A stretch of DNA of 64,000 nt, from contig LT608311.1 in the NCBI GenBank assembly GCA_900095875.1, positions 1,116,001 to 1,180,000 of the forward strand. Reading direction: 5' to 3'. Origin of the DNA: Caecibacter massiliensis (GTDB lineage Bacteria > Bacillota > Negativicutes > Veillonellales > Megasphaeraceae). The translations under genes and the position numbers were made by a program. Below the pieces are notes generated by a model that did no database searches, was not told the origin of the DNA, and saw only the letters and a program-made list of their open reading frames with translations. Below, in pieces: positions 26,103-34,720 of this stretch (position 1 is its first letter; each line of letters begins with the position of its first letter).

Positions 26103-26753
26103 CTAAACGGGTGCATCATCATCATTACTGCTGTCAATATAACTGTACAGCGTATACTTGGAGATGCCAAAGTATTTGGAAATTTTATCCCCCGCTTTGG
26201 TAATCAGCAGGGCTCCATGGTCATTGAGGAATTTAATCGCCCGGATTTTATCATCGCGCGTCATGAGCGGCACAGGTTTTCCTACCTGACGGGTCGATTC
26301 TTCAATAAGTTCCTGCAGAAGTTCCGTTACATTGTGCGGAATACTGCCCGTTTCACCCTTCTGCGACGTAATAGATACCAGCGGGTTAATGGCATTGCTG
26401 ACCATCATCAATTCAGTAATATCAAAATTGAGAGAAAAAATACCGATGATTTTCTGCTGTTCATCACGGATGTAAATAGTCGTCGATTTCAGGATACGCC
26501 CATCCTTTGTCTTTGTCAGGTAACTGCCATCGGTGTGCAGTTTTTCCGGTTTGCCGCTCAATGCCTCCAGAACAGCCATAGACGGACCATCTCCTACTTT
26601 CCGGTGCGTAACATGCCCATTTTCAATGGCAACAATGGAATGTTCCGCATTGTCCCCACTGAGGTCATGGACGACGACTTCACAGCTGGGCCCGAACTGC
26701 TGTGCAATACCCCGGGCTAATTGTTTCAAAAAAGTAAGCATATTTTCTTTCAT
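26103..26753 (-). CDS. YheO/DauR-type PAS-HTH transcriptional regulator
   Basis: 216-residue regulator. Residues about 5-120 form a YheO-type PAS-like sensor (GPSCEVVVHDLSGDNAEHSIVAIENG, HRKVGDGPS, IYIRDEQQKIIGIFSLNFDIT). The C-terminus carries a helix-turn-helix (DDKIRAIKFLNDHGALLITKAGDKIS, YFGISKYTLYSYI). Relatives such as DauR control D-amino-acid catabolism, which fits the nearby D-aminoacylase gene. GGAG precedes the ATG by 10 bases. An inverted repeat (AAAATTTGT at 26788-26796 and ACAAATTTT at 26810-26818) lies just upstream and may be its own operator. Effector unknown. Confidence 0.85.
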   Translation of the reverse strand: MKENMLTFLKQLARGIAQQFGPSCEVVVHDLSGDNAEHSIVAIENGHVTHRKVGDGPSMAVLEALSGKPEKLHTDGSYLTKTKDGRILKSTTIYIRDEQQKIIGIFSLNFDITELMMVSNAINPLVSITSQKGETGSIPHNVTELLQELIEESTRQVGKPVPLMTRDDKIRAIKFLNDHGALLITKAGDKISKYFGISKYTLYSYIDSSNDDDAPV

Positions 26754-26909
26754 CGGTCAACGACTCCGTTTCCTAATATACACGAGCAAAAATTTGTTTT
26801 TCAGTCATGACAAATTTTCATTATCACCTTAATTTACTATACCATATTCTGCTCCGTAAAAGCAAAGTAAAATCGCATAAAACCGAAAAAGAACTACTTT
26901 ACAGCCGAA

Positions 26910-28370
26910 TCAGGATTCGTGTTCATCATAAGCCAGTTCTGTCGTTTTTTCTTTCGGCGGCATCAATTTGGAGAAAATGATAAATGCTATGAAGCTCACA
27001 ACCAGACCCGGCAGGATAGGCTGGCCGAACTTAATACCAAAAATGACACCGTGGGTAAACTGTTCCAGATACACGACGACAATCGTACCGGCAATAAGTG
27101 ATGCCATCGTCCCTGCAAGAGATGCGCCTTTCCAGTATAAACCGATGACATATGGGAAGAAAGCACCGGCTGCACGGAGCGAGAAGGAAAACATAAGAAT
27201 CGTAATAATGCTCGATGTATTGAATAATGCAACGAGCAGGGAAAGCAATCCTGCCAGGACCATGACAATCTTGGCAACTTTCATAACCTCTTCATCGGTC
27301 GCTTCCGTTTTAATGTACTGGCGATAAATATCATTGGCAAAAATAGATCCGGCTCCCAGAAGGTCCGAACTGGCACTGGACATCGTTGCCGAAATGACAC
27401 CAGCAAAGAGGATGCCACAAACGAGAGGCGGCATAGCCGCTACGGCCAGAACCGGCAGGGCATAGCGTGAACCGACACTTTGGAACTGGGCCGCATCAAA
27501 GATGCCCATATTAATGAGAGCCAATACGATGACGCCCAGTGTCGCCGGAATAAATCCATAGATGAAATTGATGATAGCAGCCATGACAGACCCTTTCTGG
27601 GCAGTCCGACCATCACGGGCTGCATAATACCGTGATACTGCTTCTTGTCCTACCGTAAAGGTAGTAATATACATGACAGTCAGGGCAATGACATCGATGA
27701 CACTGTAACCGGAAAAGAGATCCAGTGATTCTGCCGGTACATTGGCCACGACATTATCCCATCCTCCTGCCAGATTGAGAGCGTAAGGAAGAGCTACGGC
27801 CATACCAAATACGATGAAAAAGACCTGTACAAAATCGGTAAGCGTAACAGACCAGAGACCTCCCATGACAGAATAAATCGTAACGATGACACAAATAGCG
27901 ATGACGGAGACTTTAAAGCTGATACCCATCATCGTCGAGAGAATGACGGCTGATGCAATCATTTGCCCTGCCGTCAGGCCAATAAGGGGCAGAAACATGA
28001 CGATAGCCGTAATGATGCCCGGAAGCCGGCCATAGCGGCGGCGGAAATATTCCGGTACGGTCTTGACTGTCGATGCCCGGAATTTTGGAGCCAGGAAAGT
28101 CAGGATGACAAAGGCGAAACCCATGGCAATGACATACCAGGCCGCGCTGATACCGTATTTTCCCATGCCCTGCTGGACAACGCCCAGCGAACTGCCACCA
28201 CCGATTTCCGTGGCAGCCAGCGTCCCTGCCATCAGAATGGGTCCCAGACGGCGGCCGGCAACCATGAAGTCCGCATTGCCGGAAATCATGTGCTTGGAGT
28301 ACCAGCCGATGAAAAGCATAAATGCCATGTATGCGATGACAACGGCGGCTACAATAATAGATCCACTCAT
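26910..28370 (-). CDS. Sodium:solute symporter (SSS family)
   Basis: 486-residue transporter with about 13 hydrophobic helices. SSS features are FMVAGRRLGPILMAGTLAATEIGGGSSLG near TM2, YGISAAWYVIAMG, TVPEYFRRRYG and AGVISATMSSASSDLLGAGSIF. It imports an organic solute with Na+; the ligand cannot be read from sequence. The location next to the YheO-type regulator and the deacylases suggests an acyl-amino acid, ureide or nucleobase. AAGGAGG precedes the ATG and a consensus-like promoter lies 50 bases upstream. Confidence 0.9.
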   Translation of the reverse strand: MSGSIIVAAVVIAYMAFMLFIGWYSKHMISGNADFMVAGRRLGPILMAGTLAATEIGGGSSLGVVQQGMGKYGISAAWYVIAMGFAFVILTFLAPKFRASTVKTVPEYFRRRYGRLPGIITAIVMFLPLIGLTAGQMIASAVILSTMMGISFKVSVIAICVIVTIYSVMGGLWSVTLTDFVQVFFIVFGMAVALPYALNLAGGWDNVVANVPAESLDLFSGYSVIDVIALTVMYITTFTVGQEAVSRYYAARDGRTAQKGSVMAAIINFIYGFIPATLGVIVLALINMGIFDAAQFQSVGSRYALPVLAVAAMPPLVCGILFAGVISATMSSASSDLLGAGSIFANDIYRQYIKTEATDEEVMKVAKIVMVLAGLLSLLVALFNTSSIITILMFSFSLRAAGAFFPYVIGLYWKGASLAGTMASLIAGTIVVVYLEQFTHGVIFGIKFGQPILPGLVVSFIAFIIFSKLMPPKEKTTELAYDEHES

Positions 28371-28420
28371 ACAAATCCCTCCTTAATGATATGATAGTAA
28401 CAAGTAGTGGTTATGTTTTT

Positions 28421-28449
28421 ATCATATCTACAAACTAAATTTTTGTCAA
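28421..28449 (-). promoter_or_regulatory. Promoter of the SSS symporter gene
   Basis: On the minus strand TTGACA (28449-28444), 17 bases, TATGAT (28426-28421). An AAAATATTTTT block lies just upstream of the -35, as in other promoters of this cluster. Confidence 0.65.
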
Positions 28450-28561
28450 TTATTCAAAATATTTTTCATCTCCCATTTTTCTTTTATAACCGATACACCT
28501 TGCATTTCTTCTTTCTCTTTCGTATGATATACCTATCAATACAAAAAGGAGACGATATGGT

Positions 28562-28873
28562 ATGAGTTATCAGGCAGCATTCATGTATATTGCCCCGGGA
28601 AATGATCCGGAAAAGCAGAAAGCCGTCATCCCCGGACCCGGTCTCGACCTGACCGTAGTCGGTGTCAAATCCTATGAAGAAGCCGTCAAAGAAGCAAAAA
28701 AACTGGTAGAAAACGGAGTAGGTGCCATTGAATTATGCGGTGGCTTCGGCGTAGAAGGGACGGCCATGATCAAGCAGGCCGTTGCCGGCAAGGCCTCAAT
28801 CGGCGTCGTCCGCTTTGATATCCATCCTGGCATGGGCAATAAGAGCGGTGATTCATTTTTCATCAAGAAATAA
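28562..28873 (+). CDS. DUF6506-like small conserved protein
   Basis: 103-residue plus-strand protein of unknown function. It begins MSYQAAFMYIAPGNDPEKQK, followed by VVGVKSYEEAVKEAKKLVENGVGAIELCGGFGVEG and ends with MGNKSGDSFFIKK. The alternating strand/helix pattern and the GGFG turn suggest a compact ferredoxin-like alpha/beta fold. AAAAAGGAG lies 10 bases before the ATG at 28562; an earlier ATG at 28557 reads only two codons. It is isolated, convergent with larA and closed by a shared terminator. I recall DUF6506 as the matching family but have no function for it. Confidence 0.78.
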   Translation: MSYQAAFMYIAPGNDPEKQKAVIPGPGLDLTVVGVKSYEEAVKEAKKLVENGVGAIELCGGFGVEGTAMIKQAVAGKASIGVVRFDIHPGMGNKSGDSFFIKK

Positions 28874-28902
28874 CAATACAGTGGCAAGCAATACATAGTA
28901 TT

Positions 28903-28938
28903 AAAAAAGCGGTGTGTACAAATCATTGTACACACCGC
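28903..28938. terminator. Bidirectional terminator between the DUF6506 gene and larA
   Basis: GCGGTGTGTACA pairs perfectly with TGTACACACCGC across a 6-base loop. AAAAAA on the left gives a T-run for the minus-strand larA transcript; TGTGTTT follows on plus. Confidence 0.88.
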
Positions 28939-28959
28939 TGTGTTTATGTCATTCTATTG

Positions 28960-30243
28960 TTACTTGACAATAACCGACACGCCATCGGGAATGACCGTAA
29001 CTTTCGGGTCAGCCACACCTTTTGCCGCCAGAAGCTTCTTCGCCATAGCAAAGGCTTCGTCAATATTCGCCGCATATTTCAGATGCATAGCTTCTACCAT
29101 ATCTTTAGGGGCATCAGTTACCATTATGATATCAAAATGGAGCAATAAACGCAATAGTATCTGCGATTCCCACTGGTCAAAGATCGTTTCATTCCGATCA
29201 CGGGCCAGGATTTCATCCATGGCCTTCTGCAGATCATCGGCCTGTTTCAGCGTATTGAAGAAATCTTCACCGCCGTGTCCGTCACTGCAGCTGGAGCAGT
29301 CGATAATGACGCCGCCATCTTTACAGGTTGCTTCTGCCGCCGTCATGCCTTTGACAGACTGGTAGATATTCTGATCGAGAGGATAACCGCCATTCGTCGT
29401 TACGACAATATCAGCCGGAACCGGTTTGACACCAGCCAGTTTCATTTCAAATTCTACCCCTTTATAATGGGCCTGTTCCCGGTCACCGGCAAAAGCGGCG
29501 ATGACTTTTTTATCGGCATCGATGACGACGTTGCAGATAAATGCCAGTTTAGCCGCTTTGGCTGCATAAAGCATATCTTTATGGATGGGATTGCCTTCGA
29601 GGATGCCTGTACGGGCATAGGGGCTGTTAATGAATTCCGAGCAGTGGTTAGCCAGAACTGTAATCTTGCTGGCAATACCTGGCAGAACGGATTTCCGGCC
29701 ACCGGACATGCCGGCAAAGAAATGCGGTTCGATGAATCCTTCTGAAATCAGGAGATCCGTATTAACAGCCGCCTTGTTGATCAGGCATTCTCCACCGGAA
29801 GGCAGCGTACCGATGCTGACCATGTCGTCGTCATTACGGCTGACGTGAATGATGAACTTTTCCTTTTCAGCGATTTCTTTTCCGTATTTGGCAACCAGTT
29901 CTTCATGAGTAGTCGGACGATGCATCCCTGTTGCAACCAGAATGGTAATATCAATATCCGGATTGCCCTTGCGCAATTCTGCCAGCAGCTGTGGCATGAT
30001 GACATGGCTCGGTACCGGACGGGTATGGTCACTGGAAATAATGGTACACGTCTTTTTCCCTTTGGCCAGTTCGCTCAGACGAGGACTGCCAATTGGATTA
30101 GCCAGTGCATCCGCAACGAGTTCTTCTTCTGATTTGGGCGCTTTATATTCATGGGCATGCGAAAGCAGTACACCTGCTACTTGTTCATCAGGCAGTTCAA
30201 AATGAATATGTCCCTTACCAAAAGGGATGGAAAATTTCTGCAT
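28960..30243 (-). CDS. larA: Nickel-pincer lactate racemase LarA family protein
   Basis: 427-residue racemase interconverting D- and L-2-hydroxyacids, classically lactate, with a nickel-pincer nucleotide cofactor. Motifs are SSDHTRPVPSHVIMPQLLAEL, ATGMHRPTTHEELVAKYG (catalytic His region) and EGFIEPHFFAGMSGGRKSVLPGIA. It sits downstream of an FAD dehydrogenase and lactate permease, consistent with using both lactate isomers. The cofactor genes larB, larC and larE are not in this window. Family members act on hydroxyacids other than lactate too, so lactate is inferred from the context. Confidence 0.9.
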   Translation of the reverse strand: MQKFSIPFGKGHIHFELPDEQVAGVLLSHAHEYKAPKSEEELVADALANPIGSPRLSELAKGKKTCTIISSDHTRPVPSHVIMPQLLAELRKGNPDIDITILVATGMHRPTTHEELVAKYGKEIAEKEKFIIHVSRNDDDMVSIGTLPSGGECLINKAAVNTDLLISEGFIEPHFFAGMSGGRKSVLPGIASKITVLANHCSEFINSPYARTGILEGNPIHKDMLYAAKAAKLAFICNVVIDADKKVIAAFAGDREQAHYKGVEFEMKLAGVKPVPADIVVTTNGGYPLDQNIYQSVKGMTAAEATCKDGGVIIDCSSCSDGHGGEDFFNTLKQADDLQKAMDEILARDRNETIFDQWESQILLRLLLHFDIIMVTDAPKDMVEAMHLKYAANIDEAFAMAKKLLAAKGVADPKVTVIPDGVSVIVK

Positions 30244-30311
30244 ATATATCCCAGCCTTTCTGTGTTATGAACGAAACATGACGCCTTACCACATATTCTG
30301 CCCGGTACAGC

Positions 30312-30343
30312 AAAGAGGCTGTCACTACAAGAACAGCCTCTTT
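30312..30343 (-). terminator. Terminator after the FAD dehydrogenase gene
   Basis: AAAGAGGCTGT pairs with ACAGCCTCTTT across a 10-base loop, 80 bases after the dehydrogenase stop. The following T-run is short, so partial read-through into larA is possible. Confidence 0.65.
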
Positions 30344-30423
30344 ACATCAACAGAGTATCAGATTTCAGACGATACATTCAAAGAATTCTGCATCTTTTTC
30401 GGCTGTACCGGCAGACGGTATGA

Positions 30424-31845
30424 TTATTCTTCTACAGGAACTTCGTCGTTAATGCTGATTACTTTGCCCGGATTCATGATATTCTTCGGATCCAGTGCTT
30501 TCTTCACGGCTTTCATCAGTTTGACTTCTACAGGGTTCGTGTATTTTTCAAGGAGAGCTTCCCGTTTATAGCCAATGCCGTGTTCACCGGAGAGGCGGCC
30601 ACCCAGGCTGTATACGAGAGCGTAGATTTCGCCCTGGATCTTCGGCAGCATTTCTTCCCATTCTTCCTGGGTGCGGTCATCTTTCAGAATATCAATATGG
30701 ACGTTGCCATCGCCGCAGTGGCCGGCGCAGTGCATAGCGACATCGTATTTTTCAGAAAGGCGGGAAATCTGCTGTACAGCACCGGGGATTTCCGTCATAG
30801 GAACGACGATATCTTCCATGGAGAATACGAGGCTGCGGGCACGGTCGGCTTCCAGATATGCCTTACGGGATTTCCAGATAACTTTCGGGTCAGCGACGAG
30901 GGAGTCGATGGCTTTATTTTCTTCTGCAATTTCAACGATTTTTTCTGTCTGTTCATCGAGAACGTCTTCGTTGTCACCGGCAATCTGAATGATGATGTAG
31001 TTGCCATTGTCAGAATGAGGCAGTTTTTCATCGAGGAATACTTCTACCTGTTTAATAGAGGCATTATCCATGAATTCTACGCAGACCGGAGTAATACCGG
31101 CATTCATGACTTTCGGTGTCAGGGCGATAGCATCGTCGAGATTGTCGAATATGAGCAGCAGGTCAGCCTGATATTTAGGCAGGGAAACGAGTTTCAGATA
31201 AATCTTGGTAATGATGCCCAGCGTCCCTTCAGAACCGATATAGAGGTGCATGAGCATATAACCCGTTGCATTTTTACGGAATTTACCGCCCAGTGTGACT
31301 ACTTCGCCCTGCGGGGTAACGACTTCAATGCCCATGACCTGGTCACGGGTTACACCGTATTTAACGGCCCGGTTGCCGCCGGCATTGGTTGCTACGTTAC
31401 CGCCGATGAAGCAGGAGTCCCCGCTGCAGGGGTCGCCGCCATAAAACAGGCCTTCTTTTTGTACTTCTTCCTGCAAGACAGCCGTCGTAACGCCCGGTTC
31501 TGTGACGCATACCATGTTCTGTTTATCGATTTCAAGGATTTTGTTCATCCGTTCGATAGAGATGATGACACCGCCGAATGTGGCGACGGCACCGGCAGCC
31601 AAGCCTGTACCAGCAGCACGGGGAACCATGACCGTGTCGTTGTCATAGCAGAGCTTTACGACTTTGGCTACTTCTTCCGTATTAGCCGGCAGGACGACGA
31701 CCTGCGGTTCTTTCATATAATGAGGATCCGTTACTTCGTCATGGGAATACGGTTCCAGTTTGTCTTTATCGGTATATACATACTTTTCACCAACGATAGC
31801 CTTTAACTGTTCAATAAGTTCCGGTGTAACAATACCTTTAGCCAT
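30424..31845 (-). CDS. FAD-linked 2-hydroxyacid (D-lactate/glycolate) dehydrogenase, GlcD family
   Basis: 473-residue flavoprotein with an FAD_binding_4 domain (VVVLPANTEEVAKVVKLC, VPRAAGTGLAAGAV, CSGDSCFIGGNVATNAGGNR) and an FAD-oxidase C-terminal domain (HCAGHCGDGNVHIDIL, GGRLSGEHGIGYKR). It oxidises D-lactate or a similar 2-hydroxyacid; in Negativicutes such enzymes pass electrons to an electron-transfer flavoprotein. No Fe-S subunit is adjacent. AGGAGG precedes the ATG. It sits between the lactate permease and larA, so lactate is the obvious substrate. A paralogue of almost equal length lies at 41511-42926. Confidence 0.92.
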   Translation of the reverse strand: MAKGIVTPELIEQLKAIVGEKYVYTDKDKLEPYSHDEVTDPHYMKEPQVVVLPANTEEVAKVVKLCYDNDTVMVPRAAGTGLAAGAVATFGGVIISIERMNKILEIDKQNMVCVTEPGVTTAVLQEEVQKEGLFYGGDPCSGDSCFIGGNVATNAGGNRAVKYGVTRDQVMGIEVVTPQGEVVTLGGKFRKNATGYMLMHLYIGSEGTLGIITKIYLKLVSLPKYQADLLLIFDNLDDAIALTPKVMNAGITPVCVEFMDNASIKQVEVFLDEKLPHSDNGNYIIIQIAGDNEDVLDEQTEKIVEIAEENKAIDSLVADPKVIWKSRKAYLEADRARSLVFSMEDIVVPMTEIPGAVQQISRLSEKYDVAMHCAGHCGDGNVHIDILKDDRTQEEWEEMLPKIQGEIYALVYSLGGRLSGEHGIGYKREALLEKYTNPVEVKLMKAVKKALDPKNIMNPGKVISINDEVPVEE

Positions 31846-31927
31846 AATAAAATTCCTCCTCTAAATACAAAACACTTTACATGTTGTATAAAACCGGCAG
31901 AAAACCGGTGCATAGCCACTAATTACA

Positions 31928-33463
31928 TTACAAAGTCAGGAAACTGGGGATGATAAATGTCAGGATACCGGCAATGACCAGCAGACACAGGCAGTAGCCG
32001 GCTGTCCCGCGCATAATTTCCCCTTCTTTTCCTTCTGCCAGAGCTCCGACAGCACCGACGCCGAGAGCAATGCTCTGGGGTGACAGCATCTTGCCTATAC
32101 AACCACCAAGCGAGCTGGCACCGGCCATCCATGCCGGGCTCATGTCCAGAGTGGACGCAACAGAAGTCTGGAGCGGTCCGAATAGTACGTTGGCATTGGT
32201 GCAGGATCCGGTAATGAAAGCACCGATAGCACCCACAAAGGGAGCAAATACAGGATATGCATTGCCTGTCGCAAAGACCAAAGCATCGGCAATCTCCTTA
32301 GTCATACCGGAATACGTCATGACCTTGGCTACGATAACGACAGTGATAATCGTCAGGAATGTATATCTCAGGCCGACAAAGTTATCAACAAATACGCTCC
32401 ATATCTTTCCAAAAGAAGCCCCCTGGATTTTACCACCAATGATAGACGCAATCAAAATCATGATACCTGGCGTTGCCACCCAGACGAATGTATACGGTTT
32501 GGCACCAGCACCGGCATAGATAGGAACAGATGTCTTGATGGAAGCCAACGGACCGTTGATGAACGGAATGAGTTTGGATGTAAACACGAGGAGCACGAAA
32601 ATCAAAATGAAAATCATTGCCGCCCGGACACCTTCGCCGAAGGAAACAGGCTGGATATCTTCTGTCTTTACATCCAGTTTATAGTCGGGATCATCGATCT
32701 TGACGGCCCGGGAATACAGTACGATGACCGCCATGATAATTACAGAGGACACCATGACCGGGAGCTCTGCCCCGATAGTCATAGAAATCAGCAATTCAGG
32801 GATTGCCAGTGCCAGGCCGGAAAGCAGTGTGATAATGCCGACACCTTTCAGGGCTTTCACCCCGCCACCGATGCAGATGACCATTAAAAACGGGGCAATC
32901 AGATCGGGAATAAAGGATACAACCGAAACGTTCGTTGCCAGCGTGACGGCATCGATGCCGGTTATAGCAGCCATTGTCGATGTCGGAATGCCAATAGAGC
33001 CAAAAGATGGTGCTACGGCATTAGAAATAAGGCAGGCAATGATCGTCCGTATGGGCGGATATCCCAGAGCAACCAGCATAGCCGCCGGGATAGCTACGGC
33101 CGTACCAAATCCGGCCATCCCTTCCATGAAAGTCCCAAAGCCCCAGGCAATGAGCAGAAACAGCACACGTTTATCTTCACTAACCGTAGTCAGCATCTGC
33201 TTAATTGTATCAAAACTGCCTGTAGCAACTGTCAGTTTATAAGCAAATAAAGCCATAATGATGACAAGTAAAATCGGCCACACCGCCAGGGCTACCCCTT
33301 CCAGTGCCGCAGAAACAGCAATGCCCACAGGCATATCAAAGGCAAAGACAGCAATGACAAATGCAATGATTGCCGCAATCGGGCACGCTTTCCACCCAGC
33401 CATCTTCAAAAATCCCAATGCTACAATCAGAAATAGTATCGGGAGCAAAGCAAGCAGAACCAT
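31928..33463 (-). CDS. lctP: L-lactate permease (LctP family)
   Basis: 511-residue membrane protein with 12-14 hydrophobic segments. LctP features include WGFGTFMEGMAGFGTAVAIPAAMLVALGYPP, ISNAVAPSFGSIGIPTSTMAAITG, FVGAIGAFITGSCTNANVLFGPLQ and AGASSLGGCIGKMLSPQSIALG. It takes up lactate or glycolate with protons. AAAGGGTGG precedes the ATG. It heads the lctP-dehydrogenase-larA unit, and a long regulatory gap lies upstream. Confidence 0.94.
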   Translation of the reverse strand: MVLLALLPILFLIVALGFLKMAGWKACPIAAIIAFVIAVFAFDMPVGIAVSAALEGVALAVWPILLVIIMALFAYKLTVATGSFDTIKQMLTTVSEDKRVLFLLIAWGFGTFMEGMAGFGTAVAIPAAMLVALGYPPIRTIIACLISNAVAPSFGSIGIPTSTMAAITGIDAVTLATNVSVVSFIPDLIAPFLMVICIGGGVKALKGVGIITLLSGLALAIPELLISMTIGAELPVMVSSVIIMAVIVLYSRAVKIDDPDYKLDVKTEDIQPVSFGEGVRAAMIFILIFVLLVFTSKLIPFINGPLASIKTSVPIYAGAGAKPYTFVWVATPGIMILIASIIGGKIQGASFGKIWSVFVDNFVGLRYTFLTIITVVIVAKVMTYSGMTKEIADALVFATGNAYPVFAPFVGAIGAFITGSCTNANVLFGPLQTSVASTLDMSPAWMAGASSLGGCIGKMLSPQSIALGVGAVGALAEGKEGEIMRGTAGYCLCLLVIAGILTFIIPSFLTL

Positions 33464-33824
33464 TCAAACCACCCTTTCATCAAACACCATGTTTCATGCC
33501 CCTAACAGGCAGGTGGCTCATTCATAGCCAGAATCATGAATAAGACCAGTTCTTTTGTGATTATCTCCGGAGTCAATCTCATGATTTAATTATACAACGG
33601 AGACGCAGGTAAGTAAATTGCATTTATACATATAATCTATATGTATTTCACAACGTATCAATGCCTAAATTGATAATTCTGCATGATTGTTTTATTAATT
33701 TAATTTATTATATATTTTTTTTAATATTATTAATGTCGTTCAACAATTCACATACATGCTATGATTTTTTATAATACCTAAATGGAATTATGTGTTATTC
33801 CGTTTAGGTATATAACATAAAAAT
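33464..33824. other. 361-base intergenic region upstream of lctP
   Basis: No gene is visible here. On the minus strand a promoter (TTTACT, 17 bases, TATAAT at 33594-33589) lies about 125 bases before lctP. Farther up is an AT-rich stretch, then an inverted repeat at 33774-33811 (separate entry). The 125-base leader is long enough to carry regulation of the lactate operon. Confidence 0.45.
33774..33811. repeat. 15-base inverted repeat upstream of the lctP promoter
   Basis: ATACCTAAATGGAAT (33774-33788) is complementary to ATTCCGTTTAGGTAT (33797-33811) with one mismatch and an 8-base spacer. No T-run follows. It may be an operator or the end of a lost gene. Confidence 0.5.
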
Positions 33825-33858
33825 AACCGGTTTACAAAACGCATTTTGTAAACCGGTT
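33825..33858 (-). terminator. Terminator after proC
   Basis: AACCGGTTTACAAAA pairs perfectly with TTTTGTAAACCGGTT (15 base pairs, 4-base loop), then ATTTTTAT on the minus strand, 32 bases after the proC stop. Confidence 0.9.
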
Positions 33859-33890
33859 GTCCTATATGCGGTATTAACGTTTAACTTTAA

Positions 33891-34691
33891 CTACAAGTTC
33901 TTGTTTTTTTCAGCAGACGCAATAACGGCATTCATCGCCGCAGCACGGAACCCACTTTCTTCCAGAACGCGTACAGCTTCGATAGTCGTACCGCCGGGAG
34001 AACAGACATCATCTTTCAGCTTGCCCGGATGTTCCCCTGTTTCAAGGACCATCTTTGCCGCTCCCAGAACAGTCTGCGCGGCAAAAGTATATGCCATAGG
34101 CCGGAACATTCCTTCCCGCACCCCGGCATCAGCCAGCGCTTCAATGAACATATACACAAAAGCCGGACCACTCCCGCTCAGGCCACAGACAGCATCGATA
34201 AGCCGTTCTTCCACGACTTCGGCCTTGCCGAAACTGCGGAAAATAGCGACGGAATCATCCTTTTCATCATCTGTTACAGCTTCATTAAAACAAAGGGCCG
34301 CCATACCTTCTCCTACCATAGAAGGCGTGTTTGGCATGACGCGGACGATTTTTGTTCCTGCCGGCATGGCATCAGCCAGGCGCTGCAGGGTAAGGCCGGC
34401 AGCGATGGAAATCATCACTTTGTCCGGTGTTACTGCCTGATAAATGTCCTTCAGGACACCGGGCATGATAAACGGCTTGACCGCCAGGATGACCGCCTGG
34501 GACTGCTGCACTAATCCGGCAGCCGAATCAACGACAGCGGCACCGGTTTCATCAGCCAGGCGCTGGGCCTTTTCCGTATGGATATTGTACAATATGAGCT
34601 GTTTCCCTTCGATCAGGCCGGACCGGACCAGCCCCATAGCAATGGCCCGTCCCATATTCCCTGTCCCGATAATGCCGATTGTTTCAAACAT
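33891..34691 (-). CDS. proC: Pyrroline-5-carboxylate reductase
   Basis: 266-residue NAD(P)H enzyme making proline from pyrroline-5-carboxylate. IGIIGTGNMGRAIAMGLV is the Rossmann nucleotide site. VMPNTPSMVGEGM, CGLSGSGPAFVYMFIEALADAG and a C-terminal DDVCSPGGTTIEAVRVLEE are all ProC hallmarks. GGGAGG precedes the ATG. It is 29 bases downstream of an aminotransferase gene, probably co-transcribed with it, and ends at a strong terminator. Confidence 0.95.
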   Translation of the reverse strand: MFETIGIIGTGNMGRAIAMGLVRSGLIEGKQLILYNIHTEKAQRLADETGAAVVDSAAGLVQQSQAVILAVKPFIMPGVLKDIYQAVTPDKVMISIAAGLTLQRLADAMPAGTKIVRVMPNTPSMVGEGMAALCFNEAVTDDEKDDSVAIFRSFGKAEVVEERLIDAVCGLSGSGPAFVYMFIEALADAGVREGMFRPMAYTFAAQTVLGAAKMVLETGEHPGKLKDDVCSPGGTTIEAVRVLEESGFRAAAMNAVIASAEKNKNL

Positions 34692-34720
34692 AGGATATCC
34701 CTCCCCTATACAGCAAACGA

